Below are positions 1 to 9,200 of a stretch of DNA of 64,000 bases, piece after piece. Under the pieces are notes generated by a model. That model made no database searches, was not told the DNA's origin, and worked only from the letters and a program-made list of their open reading frames with translations. The position numbers and the translations under genes are program-made. Every line of letters begins with the position of its first letter. Position 1 is the first letter of the stretch. Source of the DNA: Micromonospora sp. Llam0 (GTDB lineage: Bacteria > Actinomycetota > Actinomycetes > Mycobacteriales > Micromonosporaceae); assembly GCF_003751085.1 (NCBI RefSeq), contig NZ_RJJY01000001.1, forward strand, positions 1,736,001-1,800,000. Reading direction: 5' to 3'.

Positions 1-18
1 AGGCTCACATACAAACCA

Positions 19-45
19 GGCCTCCGCATCATCGAAGCGGAGGCC
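19..45. terminator. Perfect hairpin, possible terminator of an upstream gene
   Basis: GGCCTCCGC and GCGGAGGCC form a perfect 9-bp stem around a 9-nt loop. No T-run follows, which is common for actinobacterial terminators. The gene it would end lies outside the window, so the role is a guess. Confidence 0.3.
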
Positions 46-204
46 AACCCTGATGGATCATGTACTGAGCTGATCTCAGCGACGCGAATGTGTTGATTGG
101 CGCGACACGGACGAAGCCGGTGAAGTCGGGCGGTGCTGGAGGAGGGCGTGGGGCCCTCGGTAGGTAGTTCTCACCACAAGATCACCTACCGGTGAGGACC
201 CCAC

Positions 205-227
205 GTGATCGCATATCGTGCCACGCT
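205..227 (+). pseudogene. First codons of a transposase gene, the 5' exon of group II intron A
   Basis: A GTG codon opens the reading MIAYRATL, which resembles the N-terminus of a common actinobacterial transposase family (probably IS5-like; from memory). It stops abruptly where the group II intron begins at 228. The rest of the gene is not seen after the intron, whose 3' end is missing. Only eight codons support this call. Confidence 0.4.
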
Positions 228-826
228 GTGCGCCACGAGGCGCTGTATCCCGGACGGGGGTGAGAGACCGCCCGTTTCCTCGCCGCCGTAGCGGCGGGGT
301 GAAGCTGGAGGTAGCCGTGTCCCGGGGGTCGCTGGGATGGGGTGGGAGCAGCCTCGACAAAGTCACGTCGGTTCGGTACTGCCGGACGGGCCGGGCGTGG
401 TGAGCAAGACGAGAAGGTATACGCAAGGAACCGGTGCTGTTACGCCTCTTGACACGATGCCAGCTGCAATCCGGTGGATTGGCTGGTTTGCGGTGCGCAC
501 CTGCCCTTCATGACGGGCAGGGAACTCACGGTCGGGGTCTATCGTGTCCCGGCCGGGAGGCCACGGTGAAGGACTACGGCGTACCCGTGGCGATGCCGCA
601 GGGGTAGAGCCGGGTGCCTAACTCGTCGACCGGGCATCAGCGAACGTGGGAAGCATCCGCGACGCGTTCCATCCGGGCTGGCCTGCCAGGTCAGCATTGG
701 GGTGGATAGGCGCGACGCCAGCCGAAGGTCTGCGGATGTGACGGAGCCGTCGTAGTACTCCGAGCCGGGGAAAGCCCGAGCGCATGGGGAAGGGCGGCAG
801 CGTGTTCAAGTCAGAGAGGGACCGTA
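228..826 (+). ncRNA. Group II intron A ribozyme RNA, 5' domains (I to start of IV)
   Basis: This 600-base stretch has no plausible gene. It starts with GTGCGCCACGAGG, the form expected of a group II 5' splice site. It ends in the purine-rich segment before the RT start that is typical of these introns (GGGGAAAGCCCGAGCGCATGG and GTTCAAGTCAGAGAGGG parts visible). The individual helices were not folded. Domains V and VI are absent because the intron is truncated downstream. Confidence 0.7.
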
Positions 827-913
827 ATGTCCGAAGATGCGCTGGTGAACACCGGCGCTGCTGTCTGCTGGCCGAGCAGTGACTGGGCCGGGGCGGTGGT
901 ACGGAGGATGCAG
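827..913 (+). pseudogene. Group II intron A reverse transcriptase, segment 1
   Basis: This is the N-terminus of the intron-encoded protein, starting MSEDALVNTGAAVCWPSSDW. It runs in frame to ATGCAG at 913, where the IS3 element interrupts it. Joining 913 to 2217 gives an uninterrupted reading (RRMQ-TKLHRWALDD), so the ATG at 827 is the natural start. Confidence 0.75.
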
Positions 914-956
914 TGAGGGGCCTCGCGTTTTCCGGACAGTGGTTCGGCCGGTTCTT

Positions 957-1841
957 TCACGCCGCGATTTGAAGGTTCTCGAACTCTGCGTGGACTTCCC
1001 GGGGAGGTCGGTAGCCCACCGCTGAATGCAGACGCTGACGATTGTGCCAGAATTCGATGTAGGCAGTAACGTCCCGACGTGCCGCCTCACGCGTGGGATA
1101 CTTCACACGCGACACGCGTTCGTTCTTCAGTGCACCGAAGAACGATTCCGCCATCGCATTGTCGAAACAAATTCCGGTCCGGCCAGCGGATCGCCGCAAC
1201 CTCAGATCCCGAAGCGTTCTGCCGTAGTCGTCCGACATGTAGTTGCTGCCCCGGTCCGAATGAAAGATGGCGTTCTTTCTGAGTTCGCGATTCCGGGCGG
1301 CGTTACGGATGGCGCGGGAGATCAACGGCGTCTGGTAGTGGTCGTCCATCGCGTACCCGATGACTTCCTTCGTGCAGCAGTCGATGACGGTCGCCAGATA
1401 CAGCCACCCCTCGCCGGTCGGGATGTACGTGATGTCGCCGACGAGCTTCTCCCCAGGCGCGTCGGCGGTGAACTCCCGGCCGACGAGGTCAGGCACCGTG
1501 CCGGACGACGACTGGGTGAGTCCCCACCGCCTCGGGCGGGGCTGGCACGGCACGAGCCCGAGCTCGCGCATCAGCTGGCGGACGAGTTCCGGCCCGGCGG
1601 ACACGCCCTGGCGCCGCAGTTGCGCGTGGACACGTCGATGCCCGTAGGTGCCGTCAGACGCGGCGAACACCTCCTCGATGGCCGATCGAAGGTGGGCGCG
1701 GCGGGTGGCGGTCGCGGAGTCGGGGCGGGTTCGCCATTCGTAGTATCCGGACCTGGACACGCCGAGTTGTTCGCACATGAAGTCGACGGGGTAGGCGTAC
1801 TTCGCGGTGTCGAGTCGCATCGTCTCGATGAACTCGTACAA
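957..1841 (-). CDS. IS3 transposase OrfB, DDE integrase
   Basis: OrfB is the catalytic half of an IS3 transposase, about 294 aa. It has the HTH_21 region (GVSRSGYYEWR) and an rve integrase core with the DDE pattern: VGDITYIPT, then FHSDRGSNY, then DNAMAESFFGALKNE. It is probably made mainly as an OrfAB fusion by a -1 shift inside orfA. The stand-alone start shown is a TTG. The minus-1 frame is open from the slippery site to this start, which supports the fusion. Confidence 0.9.
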   Translation of the reverse strand: MYEFIETMRLDTAKYAYPVDFMCEQLGVSRSGYYEWRTRPDSATATRRAHLRSAIEEVFAASDGTYGHRRVHAQLRRQGVSAGPELVRQLMRELGLVPCQPRPRRWGLTQSSSGTVPDLVGREFTADAPGEKLVGDITYIPTGEGWLYLATVIDCCTKEVIGYAMDDHYQTPLISRAIRNAARNRELRKNAIFHSDRGSNYMSDDYGRTLRDLRLRRSAGRTGICFDNAMAESFFGALKNERVSRVKYPTREAARRDVTAYIEFWHNRQRLHSAVGYRPPREVHAEFENLQIAA

Positions 1842-1846
1842 GCTCG

Positions 1847-2140
1847 TTACCGAGGGTCCTTCGCGAAGTACGCCGCGGCTTTTTTCAGGAAGCTGTTCTC
1901 CATTTCGAGTTCCCGGTTGCGGCGTTCGAGTTCCTTCAGTCGAGCGCGCTCGTCGATGCCGATCTGTGGGCTGTTCTGGGCGCCGCTGTTTTCCCGCCGG
2001 TACTGGCGGACCCAGGAACGCAGCGTCTCCGGGTGAACGTCGATCTCCCGGGCAACCTGCGACACTGGCTTGTTCGACTGTAGAACGAGTTGCACTGCTT
2101 CTTCACGGAACTCTGGGGTGTATGAGCTTATGCGTGCCAT
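1847..2140 (-). CDS. IS3 transposase OrfA, helix-turn-helix
   Basis: OrfA (97 aa) contains a homeodomain-like HTH (EEAVQLVLQSNKPVSQVARE) and a C-terminal leucine-zipper-like segment (LKELERRNRELEMENSFLKK). Near the end the coding strand reads CTGAAAAAAGCC, an A6G slippery heptamer. A -1 shift there gives an open frame straight into orfB. This is the classic IS3 programmed frameshift. The ORF itself ends 5 bases before the orfB start. Confidence 0.9.
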   Translation of the reverse strand: MARISSYTPEFREEAVQLVLQSNKPVSQVAREIDVHPETLRSWVRQYRRENSGAQNSPQIGIDERARLKELERRNRELEMENSFLKKAAAYFAKDPR

Positions 2141-2216
2141 CGCGCTTCTTCCCTCGACTTTCCTAACAGGGTAACCTTATTGGCTCCCTGTCCGGAATCC
2201 TCGGGGCACCTCACAG

Positions 2217-2551
2217 ACCAAACTGCACCGGTGGGCGCTCGATGATTCCGAGCGCCGGTTCGGTGATCTGGCAAACCTCGTTTACGACCGAGCGTTCCTG
2301 GTGCGCGCGTGGGAGCGGGTGTCCACCAATAAGGGATCGCGGACGGCGGGTATCGATCGGGCCACGGTGGCCTGGATCGAGACCACGATCGGGGTCGAGG
2401 CTTTTCTGGGCCACATTCGGCACTTGCTGAAGTCTGGTGAGTTCCGGCCGGTTGAGGTGCGGCAGGTGATGATCCCGAAGGCGGGCGGCAAGCTGCGCAA
2501 GCTGGGCATCCCCACCGTGGTCGACCGGGTGGTGCAGGCGAGCCTGAAAGC
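2217..2551 (+). pseudogene. Group II intron A reverse transcriptase, segment 2
   Basis: This carries the RT-0 to RT-2 part of the intron-encoded protein: NKGSRTAGID, then VRQVMIPKAGGKLRKLGIP and TVVDRVVQASLKA. It is cut by the ISL3 element at 2552. The duplicated CTGAAAGC (2544-2551 and 4001-4008) lets the frame be rejoined as SLKA-VLEPIYEADF. Confidence 0.85.
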
Positions 2552-4000
2552 GGCTCTTCGAAGTTAAGCGGGGTTGAGGTGTCCGCGGCTTTTCCGGGTG
2601 GTCGCGCAGCGGGTTCGTAGGCGTTGGTTGATCGGGTTGCGGAAGCCGTAGGCGTCGCGGGCGACGGTTTTGATGACTCGGTTGGTGCCTTCGGAGCCGG
2701 CGTTGGTGATGCCGGTGTGCAGGAACGCGAGGATCTGGGGCCACCAGATCTCGATCGTGGTCGCGAGGCGGGCGAGTTCGGGTAGACCGCTGTCGGCGCA
2801 GCGTTGGTAGAAGCGGTGCAGCAGTCGAGCGACGTTTTCCCGGTCCGGGTGGGTGCGGGCCAGGGCCAGCAGGTCGAGGAGGTCTTCCTTGGCGTTCCAC
2901 GCGGCGAGGACCGGCACGCTGATGCCGGCGGGTATGCCCGGCGATCTCGTCGCAGAGCTTGTCGACGCGTTCCGCGCGCATCCGCTTCGCGGAGCGGGTC
3001 AGCCGGTTACGCAGGTCCCATTCGCGGTCACCGGCGCGGCCCCGGCGGCCCCGGACCTGCACGGTGACCCGGCGGCGGACCTCGTTGAGGGCCTGGTGGG
3101 CGAGTTGCACGACGTGGAAGTGATCGACGACGAGGATCGCGTGCGGCAGCGCCTCACGGACCGCGGACTTGAAGATCGTGCACATGTCGATCGCGACGTA
3201 CCGGACCTGATCGCGCCACGTCTGGCTGCGGTGGCCGAGCCAGTCGATGACCACCTGGGCGGTGCGGCCCTCGACCTGGCCCAGTAGTCCCTGACCGCCG
3301 GACAGGTCACACATCCCGACGTGCCACCGGTCCACACTGCTCTGCCACGCCTGGCTGACCTGGTCGAAGACCCACTTCGGCCGGCCCCGGCGGGTCTCGT
3401 CGATCCCGAGGACCTCCACCGGTTCCGGTTCGTCGGGCAGCACCACGCCCGCGTGGGCGGTGAACGCCGCCGCGACCACCGGCCAGGACAGGTCATGGTC
3501 ACGGGCGGACTGTACGACCGTGCGGGCGCCGTCGGCGACCGCCGCCCCGGCGGCCTGCCGCAACCGGGCGGTCACCCGATGCCGGGCTGGGACCTGCGCC
3601 ACCTGCTCGGTGAACGTCCGGCGCCGACATCCGCCGTGGTCGCAATGCCAGCGGCGTTTACGCCACCGTAGCCGCGTCGCCCGGCCCGCCACGGGAAGGT
3701 CCCTCGGCCGGGTCGTCACCCAGTCCTTGACCCGCCGGGCCCGCACACCGCAGTCCGGGCAGCATTGTGCCTGCTCATCGGCGGTAGACAGAGCAACCAC
3801 CGGGACACCGTCGGGGTCCAACCTGACCCGATCCACCACCAGGCCGTCCAGGCCCAGCAGCCGGGTCGTATCGTTGACCATGCTCGCAGCTCTCCGCTTG
3901 TGACCATCCGATCTAGACACTCAGATGATCACCGAAGGGCTGCGAGCCCTCTACGCCAGGGGCGCCGTCAACCGCGAACCCCGCTCAACTTCGAAGAGCC
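2552..4000 (-). mobile_element. ISL3-family insertion sequence with 8-bp target duplication
   Basis: The 1449-bp element has inverted ends GGCTCTTCGAAGTTRAGCGG (one mismatch) and is flanked by CTGAAAGC at 2544-2551 and 4001-4008. An 8-bp duplication is characteristic of ISL3. Its transposase is frameshifted, so the element is probably immobile unless helped in trans. Confidence 0.92.
2564..3881 (-). pseudogene. ISL3 transposase, frameshifted
   Basis: The N-terminal part has the ISL3 zinc-finger pattern (CCPDCGVRARR, WHCDHGGCRRRTF), an HTH region and the start of the DDE domain (VLGIDETRRGRPKW, VRYVAIDMCTIFKSAV, ILVVDHFHVVQLA). Near 2935 the frame breaks within GATCGCCGGGCATACCCGCC: DEIAG continues correctly only after a one-base shift, as AGISVPVLAAWNAKEDLL. 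The C-terminal piece (2564-2917) ends normally with the ITNAGSEGTNRVIKTVAR motif. The start ATG at 3881 gives MVNDTTRLLGLDG. Confidence 0.85.
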
Positions 4001-4008
4001 CTGAAAGC

Positions 4009-4317
4009 GGTGCTCGAACCCATCTACGAGGCGGACTTCAAACCGTGCTCGTACGGGTTCCGTCCCAACCGGCGCGCACAGGACGCGATCGCCGAGATCC
4101 ACCACCTCGGAACCAGTGGATACCACTGGGTCTTCGAGTCGGACATCCAGCGTTGTTTCGACGAGATCGACCATACGGCGCTGATGACCCGGCTCCGGGA
4201 CCGGATCAAGGACAAGCGGGTGTGCGTGTGGGTGAAGGCGTTCCTGAAAGCCGGAGTCCTGACGGAGAACGGCGACCGAGAAGAGACGCTCACGGGAACG
4301 CCGCAGGGCGGGATCCT
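4009..4317 (+). pseudogene. Group II intron A reverse transcriptase, segment 3
   Basis: This segment spans RT domains 2a to 4: CSYGFRPNRRAQDAI, then the first catalytic aspartate region (VFESDIQRCFDEIDHTAL) and the start of the GTPQGGIL motif. It ends at the left terminal repeat of the serine-recombinase element. Confidence 0.88.
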
Positions 4318-4344
4318 CACGCCCCCAACGCAATGGGTAACTTC
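4318..4344. repeat. Left terminal inverted repeat of serine-recombinase element, copy A
   Basis: The repeat starts CACGCCCCCAACGC and ends AATGGGTAACTTC. It is identical to 27520-27546 and the exact reverse complement of 10661-10687 and 31507-31533. Confidence 0.92.
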
Positions 4345-5977
4345 GGGTTTGGTCACCCTGTGTTGCGGGTTGGTCGTGGTCTGCTTGGCTGGTGGAGCCT
4401 GGTGTGGGGGTGGGGATGCGGTGTCGGATGGTGATCTTCTCGGGTCCGACGAGGACGTCCTTGACGAGCAGTCTCAGGACGTGTTGGCGTTCTTCGACTT
4501 CGGCAGTGTTGGCCCGGTTGCGGAGCTGGGTGAGGAAGCCTTCGAGGTTGTCGGCGAGTTTGAGGTAGGCGTCGCGGTCGGCGGCCTGGGCGTTGAGGGC
4601 GTCGATCTGGACGCGTAGGCCGGTTTCGCGGGCTCGGAGGTCGGGCATTCGGGCGCGCAACTCGTCGATGGTGACGAGTTGTTCCTGGAATGCCTCGATC
4701 ATGCGGGTGATCGCCGCCGTGGCTTTCGCGAGGGCGGCCTCGAGGCGTTTGCGCTGGTGGGTGACCGGGTCGGAGGTTCGGGCCTGCTCTAGGCGGCGGT
4801 CGATCTCGCCGCGGATCATGGTCGGGTCGGTGAGCAGGGCGCCGATGTGGTCCCAGACGACCTGGTCTAGGTAGTCGGCGCGGACCGGTTTGTTGGCGCA
4901 GACCCGGCCGCCTTCGTAGCGGTAGTCATCCGATCCGAGGCATCGATAGTAGAAGATCTTCTTCTTCGCGGTCGTGGTGGTGTTGGTCCGGTAGTAGGCG
5001 TATCCGCAGCCTGAACAGGCTGCCAGGCCCTGCAGCAGGGATGGGATCTTGGTGTTGCGGGCGGCGAAGCGCTTGTTGTCGACCAGCCGCCCGGCGACCC
5101 GTTCGAAGGTCTGCTCGTCGATTATCGCCGGGACGGCGATGGTGATCTGCTCGGCGAGGGGCCGGTCGACGACCTTGACCGCGCGTGGTGTGGCCCGGCC
5201 CTCAAGCCGGGCTCTGCGGTTCAGACCTGGGGATTCGTTGATCGTCATGGTTTTGCCGAAGACCGCCTGGCCTGCGTATGCGGGGTTGCGGAGCATGGCC
5301 CAGACGACCGAGCGGTCCCAGCGGGTCTTGCCCGTGCGTGTGGGCACGCCCTGTTCGGTGAGCCACCGGGTCAGGTCGGCGATGGAGGCGCCGTCGTCGG
5401 CGTAGCGGCGGAACAACTCGGCGACCAGCACCGCCTCGCCCTCGACGATGGCGTAGGCGGCGCCGGCATGGTCGCTCTTCTTGACGTAGCGGTAGCCGAA
5501 CGGGGCGCCGCCCAGGACGTTGACAGATCCGGCCTTGGCCCGGTGCTGCTTCCCGCGGCGGCTGCGTTCGAGGATCTGCGCCTTCTCGTACTCGGCGAAC
5601 ATGCCCTGGAACTGCACCAGCAGGGCGTCCTCGGGGCTGTCCCCGCGAGGACCGTTGACGAACTCGACCCGGGTCCCGGCCCGGGAGAACTCCTCGATCA
5701 GCAGTGCCTGGTAGGCGAACTTGCGGGCCAGCCGGTCCGGCGAATAGCACAGGATCACATCCACCCCGACGCCGGCGACCAGGTCCCGCAGCCGCTCCAG
5801 GGCCGGACGGACCAGGGTCGCGCCGGAGTGTCCCTCGTCTTCGAACACCCACTCGGCGGGCACCTCAAGCCGATTCCGCTCGGCGTGCGCGCGCACCGCC
5901 GCGGTCTGCGACACGATCGTGTCGTCCTGCTTCTGCCGGGCCGAGGACACCCGGGCGTAGATCGCCGCGCTCGTCAT
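4318..5977 (-). CDS. Large serine recombinase, copy A, no stop codon inside the element
   Basis: About 553 residues lie inside the element. The N-terminal resolvase domain has AIYARVSSARQKQ with the catalytic serine, then DVILCYSPDRLARK. It is followed by a recombinase domain (GAPFGYRYVKKS ... WDRSVVWAMLRNPAYAG), a zinc-ribbon (LAACSGCGYAYYR, paired with CLGS and GGRVCANKPV) and a coiled-coil region. ATG at 5977 is chosen because MTSAAIYARVS fits the family and an upstream GGAG is present. The frame passes through the terminal repeat without a stop and runs on to 3968. It encodes the same protein as copy B. Probable role: excision and integration of the element. Confidence 0.88.
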
Positions 5978-6113
5978 CAAGGAAACTCCGTATCTCGGCG
6001 TCGCGACCAAGCCGGGCCCGCCGTTGGGGGACAAGAACCTGATAGGCGGCCGACACATCCGCCGCGCCGTGGCGGTCGAAGACGAACTCCGTCTCGACCA
6101 CCCGGTCGCTCAC
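5865..6113 (-). CDS. Small recombinase-associated ORF, copy A
   Basis: An 82-aa protein starting VSDRVVETEFVFDRHGAADV. It overlaps the end of the HTH gene by GTGA and overlaps the recombinase start by about 113 bp in another frame. It is preserved identically in copy B, and both overlaps suggest translational coupling. I believe similar short proteins precede recombinases in other actinobacteria, but that is from memory and the function is unknown. Confidence 0.55.
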   Translation of the reverse strand: MSDRVVETEFVFDRHGAADVSAAYQVLVPQRRARLGRDAEIRSFLDDERGDLRPGVLGPAEAGRHDRVADRGGARARRAESA

Positions 6114-6271
6114 CAGCGCGGACGCTGACTGCGACCCCGTTGAAGGAACTCGGCCTCCCCCAGTCAGTGGGAGAATTAGGTCATCGAGGCCGGTAAGGGA
6201 AAGATGCACCTGGCCTGCAAGGATGTGAGTGTCGAAGTCATATCCATAGCAGAAACGGGTGCACCTTTCCG

Positions 6272-9200
6272 GTGAGTAAGAGTACGGGATGGGCCACACG
6301 GTTGCGGGTGGCCGTGGGCGGCAAGGGTCTGGTCGGGCACGCGGGCGCGGTGTTGCTGCGGCAGTGCGCGGACCGGACCGGTCTGACCTCGGCGTTGAAC
6401 AAGGTCCTGCCGCGCGGGAGCGGGCCGGGGTGGTGGGACCGGGGCACGGTGCTGGTCTGTCTGGCGACCGCGATCGTGCTCGGCGCGACGAGCATGTCCG
6501 ATATCGGGCTGTTGGCGCATCAGGCCCTGGTGTTCGCGGATCCGCCGTCGGAATCGACCGTCCGCCGCGCTCTGGCCGGGCTGGACGAGACAGCGTTACG
6601 CCGGATCGCCACCGCGCGGGCGAAGGTCCGCGCCCGGGTATGGGACCTCCTCGCCCGCCGGCCGCAGGGATTTCCGTGGCTGACCGTGGCCGGGAAACCG
6701 TTGACCGGGTGGGTGGTCATCGACATGGACGCCACGTTGATCACCGCGCACAGTGACAAGCAGGGCGCGGCCGCCACCTTCAAGAAGGGCTACGGACACC
6801 ACCCCCTCGGGGCGTGGTGCGCCAACACCGCGGAAAGTCTGGCCATGCTGCTGCGCCCCGGCAACGCCGGATCGAACACGGTCAGCGACCACACTGCGCC
6901 ACGAGGCGCTCTGTCATATCCCCAGCACAGTTGGGAAGAATTCGAAGGGAAATTCTTGGGTCCAATGGCTCACCTGGATCTGAAAAGTGAAGGGAACCGT
7001 AGCATGCCAGGAAATCACCGCTCGTGTTCAGACGCATGAAACGAGGCGACGAGGGACCCGCGCGTCATGGTTAAAGCTGGATTGCCTGAACCCCAATTCC
7101 CGGTAGGTGAAGCGGCTGACTCCCGCCGGAAAGGCGTCTGCAACCGGCGTCACGCTCTGCGTCGACATGATGTGGTGGTCGGCGCAACCTTCGGAGCGTG
7201 GAACGGCTCCCAGCGAGGGAGATCAAGGGAATGAGTGGGGAACCTAAAACGCGCTATTACGTATGACAGGGACGAACGTGGGATCACCTGTCGGGTGCGA
7301 ACCCTATGGTGACAGAGGCCCCGTATTAGTCGTCGGAGTCACGCCCGACCAGGGAGGACGGGAAGGCCGTCCACAGGGCGAAGGGGGCCAGGTGGCTGGA
7401 TACTCAACGACCGTGAGGTATGCGTAATGCAGAACGCCGAAATGGTGCTGAATGTCCTACGTGAACGCGGAAGGCGTGGCCTGCCGTGCAACGAACTGTA
7501 CCGACAACTGTTCAACCCGAGCCTGTACCTACTGGCCTACGGCCGAATCTACTCCAACGACGGAGCGATGACGCCTGGGGCCTGCGGAGAAACCGCCGAC
7601 GCGATGTCTTTGGCCAAGATCGACCGCATCATTGATGCGATGCGCCACGAACGCTACCGATTCCAGCCAGCACGACGCGTCTACATTCCCAAAAAGAATG
7701 GAAAACGGAGACCCCTGGGTCTACCGTCATGGTCGGATAAACTCGTCGGCGAAGTCGTCCGCCTTCTGTTGGAGGCGTATTACGAGCCGCGATTCTCCGA
7801 TCGCTCACACGGTTTCCGTCCCAACCGTGGCTGCCACACCGCACTAAACGAAGTGGCAACCACCTGGACTGGGACGACCTGGTTCATCGAGGGAGATATC
7901 GCCGACTGTTTCGGAAGTCTTGACCATGAGGTCATGCTGTCGATCCTGGCGGAAAACATCCACGATAACCGGCTCCTCCGGCTCATCAAACAGATGCTAC
8001 AAGCCGGGTACTTGGAGGACTGGGAGTATCACGCAACACTCAGCGGCGCCCCGCAGGGTGGTGTGGCATCACCGATCCTTTCCAACATCTATTTGGATCG
8101 GTTGGACAGATTCGTCGAGACAGTGCTCATCCCGCAGTACACCCGAAGGGCTGGCAGAACACCCAACCCTGCCTACCACAGGATATCGGCCGCTATCAAA
8201 CGCGCTTACCGGCGCGGCGATCGGATAGCGGCACGCCGGCTGCGTGTGGAACGACGTGGCATGTCCGGATGGGACACTCATGATCCCGAATACCGGCGGC
8301 TACGATATTCCCGTTACGCAGACGACCACCTCCTCGGGTTCATCGGACCCAAGGCCGAAGCCGAGCAGATCAAACAACGCCTGGCCCAGTTCCTGCATGA
8401 CGACCTCAAACTGGACCTGAGCCAGGACAAGACCTTGATCACGCATGCCCGCACCCAGGCTGCGCAATACCTCGGCTACGAGGTCACCGTCCAACACAGT
8501 CAGTGCCGCCCCAGCGTCAACGGCAGCATCTGGCTGCGGGTTCCCCGGACGGTGATCACCGCCAAGATCGCCCCCTACCTCGAACGCGGTCAACCCGAGC
8601 GCCGCAAGGAGTTGATGAGCTGGGACGACCACGCCATCATCAGCACCTACGACGCCGAGTACCGGGGCGTGGTTCAGTACTACCTGCTCGCCGGCGACGT
8701 GTCGAAGCTGAAACGGCTTCGGTGGGTCGCCGAAACGTCGATGCTCAAGACCCTGGCTGCGAAGCATCGCTCGACGGTGATGAAGATGGCCCGCAAGTAC
8801 AAGGCCAAAATCGTCACACCGCACGGGCCGCGCACCTGCTTCCAGGCCATCGTGGCACGGCCGGGCAGGAAACCACTGGTCGCCAGGTTCGGTGGTATCC
8901 CCCTGAAACGGCAGAAGAAGGCGGCCATCAACGACCGCCTACCAGCCCCGATCACCACCCGTCGTAAAGAGCTGGTCATCCGGCTCACGGCGGGACAGTG
9001 CGAGTGGTGCGAGCGACGCGGCCCGGTGGAAACCCACCAGGTCCGCAAGCTCGCCGACCTCGACAAGCCGGGGCGACCACAGCCCGCGTGGGCGCAACTC
9101 ATGGCCCGGAAACGCCGCAAGACCCTCGTGGTCTGCGCGGACTGCCACAAGGCCATCCATGCGGGACAGCCAACCGCGACACTCACGGAACAGCCGCTGG

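Larger units (their letters stand above)
914..2213 (-). mobile_element. IS3-family insertion sequence with 3-bp target duplication
   Basis: The 1300-bp element is bounded by imperfect inverted repeats of about 26 bp. The left end begins TGAGGGGCCTCG and the right end, read inward, begins TGAGGTGCCCCG; both end TTCCGGACAG. The flanks are CAG at 911-913 and CAG at 2214-2216, the 3-bp duplication usual for IS3. It carries overlapping orfA and orfB on the minus strand and looks intact. It inserted into the RT gene of intron A. Confidence 0.92.

Noticed and set aside
4318..4344. The 27-bp ends of the serine element as direct attL/attR repeats
   Set aside because: They are inverted, not direct, in both copies and perfect over the whole length, so they do not fit a simple att core.
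4010..4618. A fused RT plus novel C-terminal domain protein
   Set aside because: The part after 4317 is the terminal repeat and antisense of the recombinase gene, so the fusion is a by-product of the insertion.
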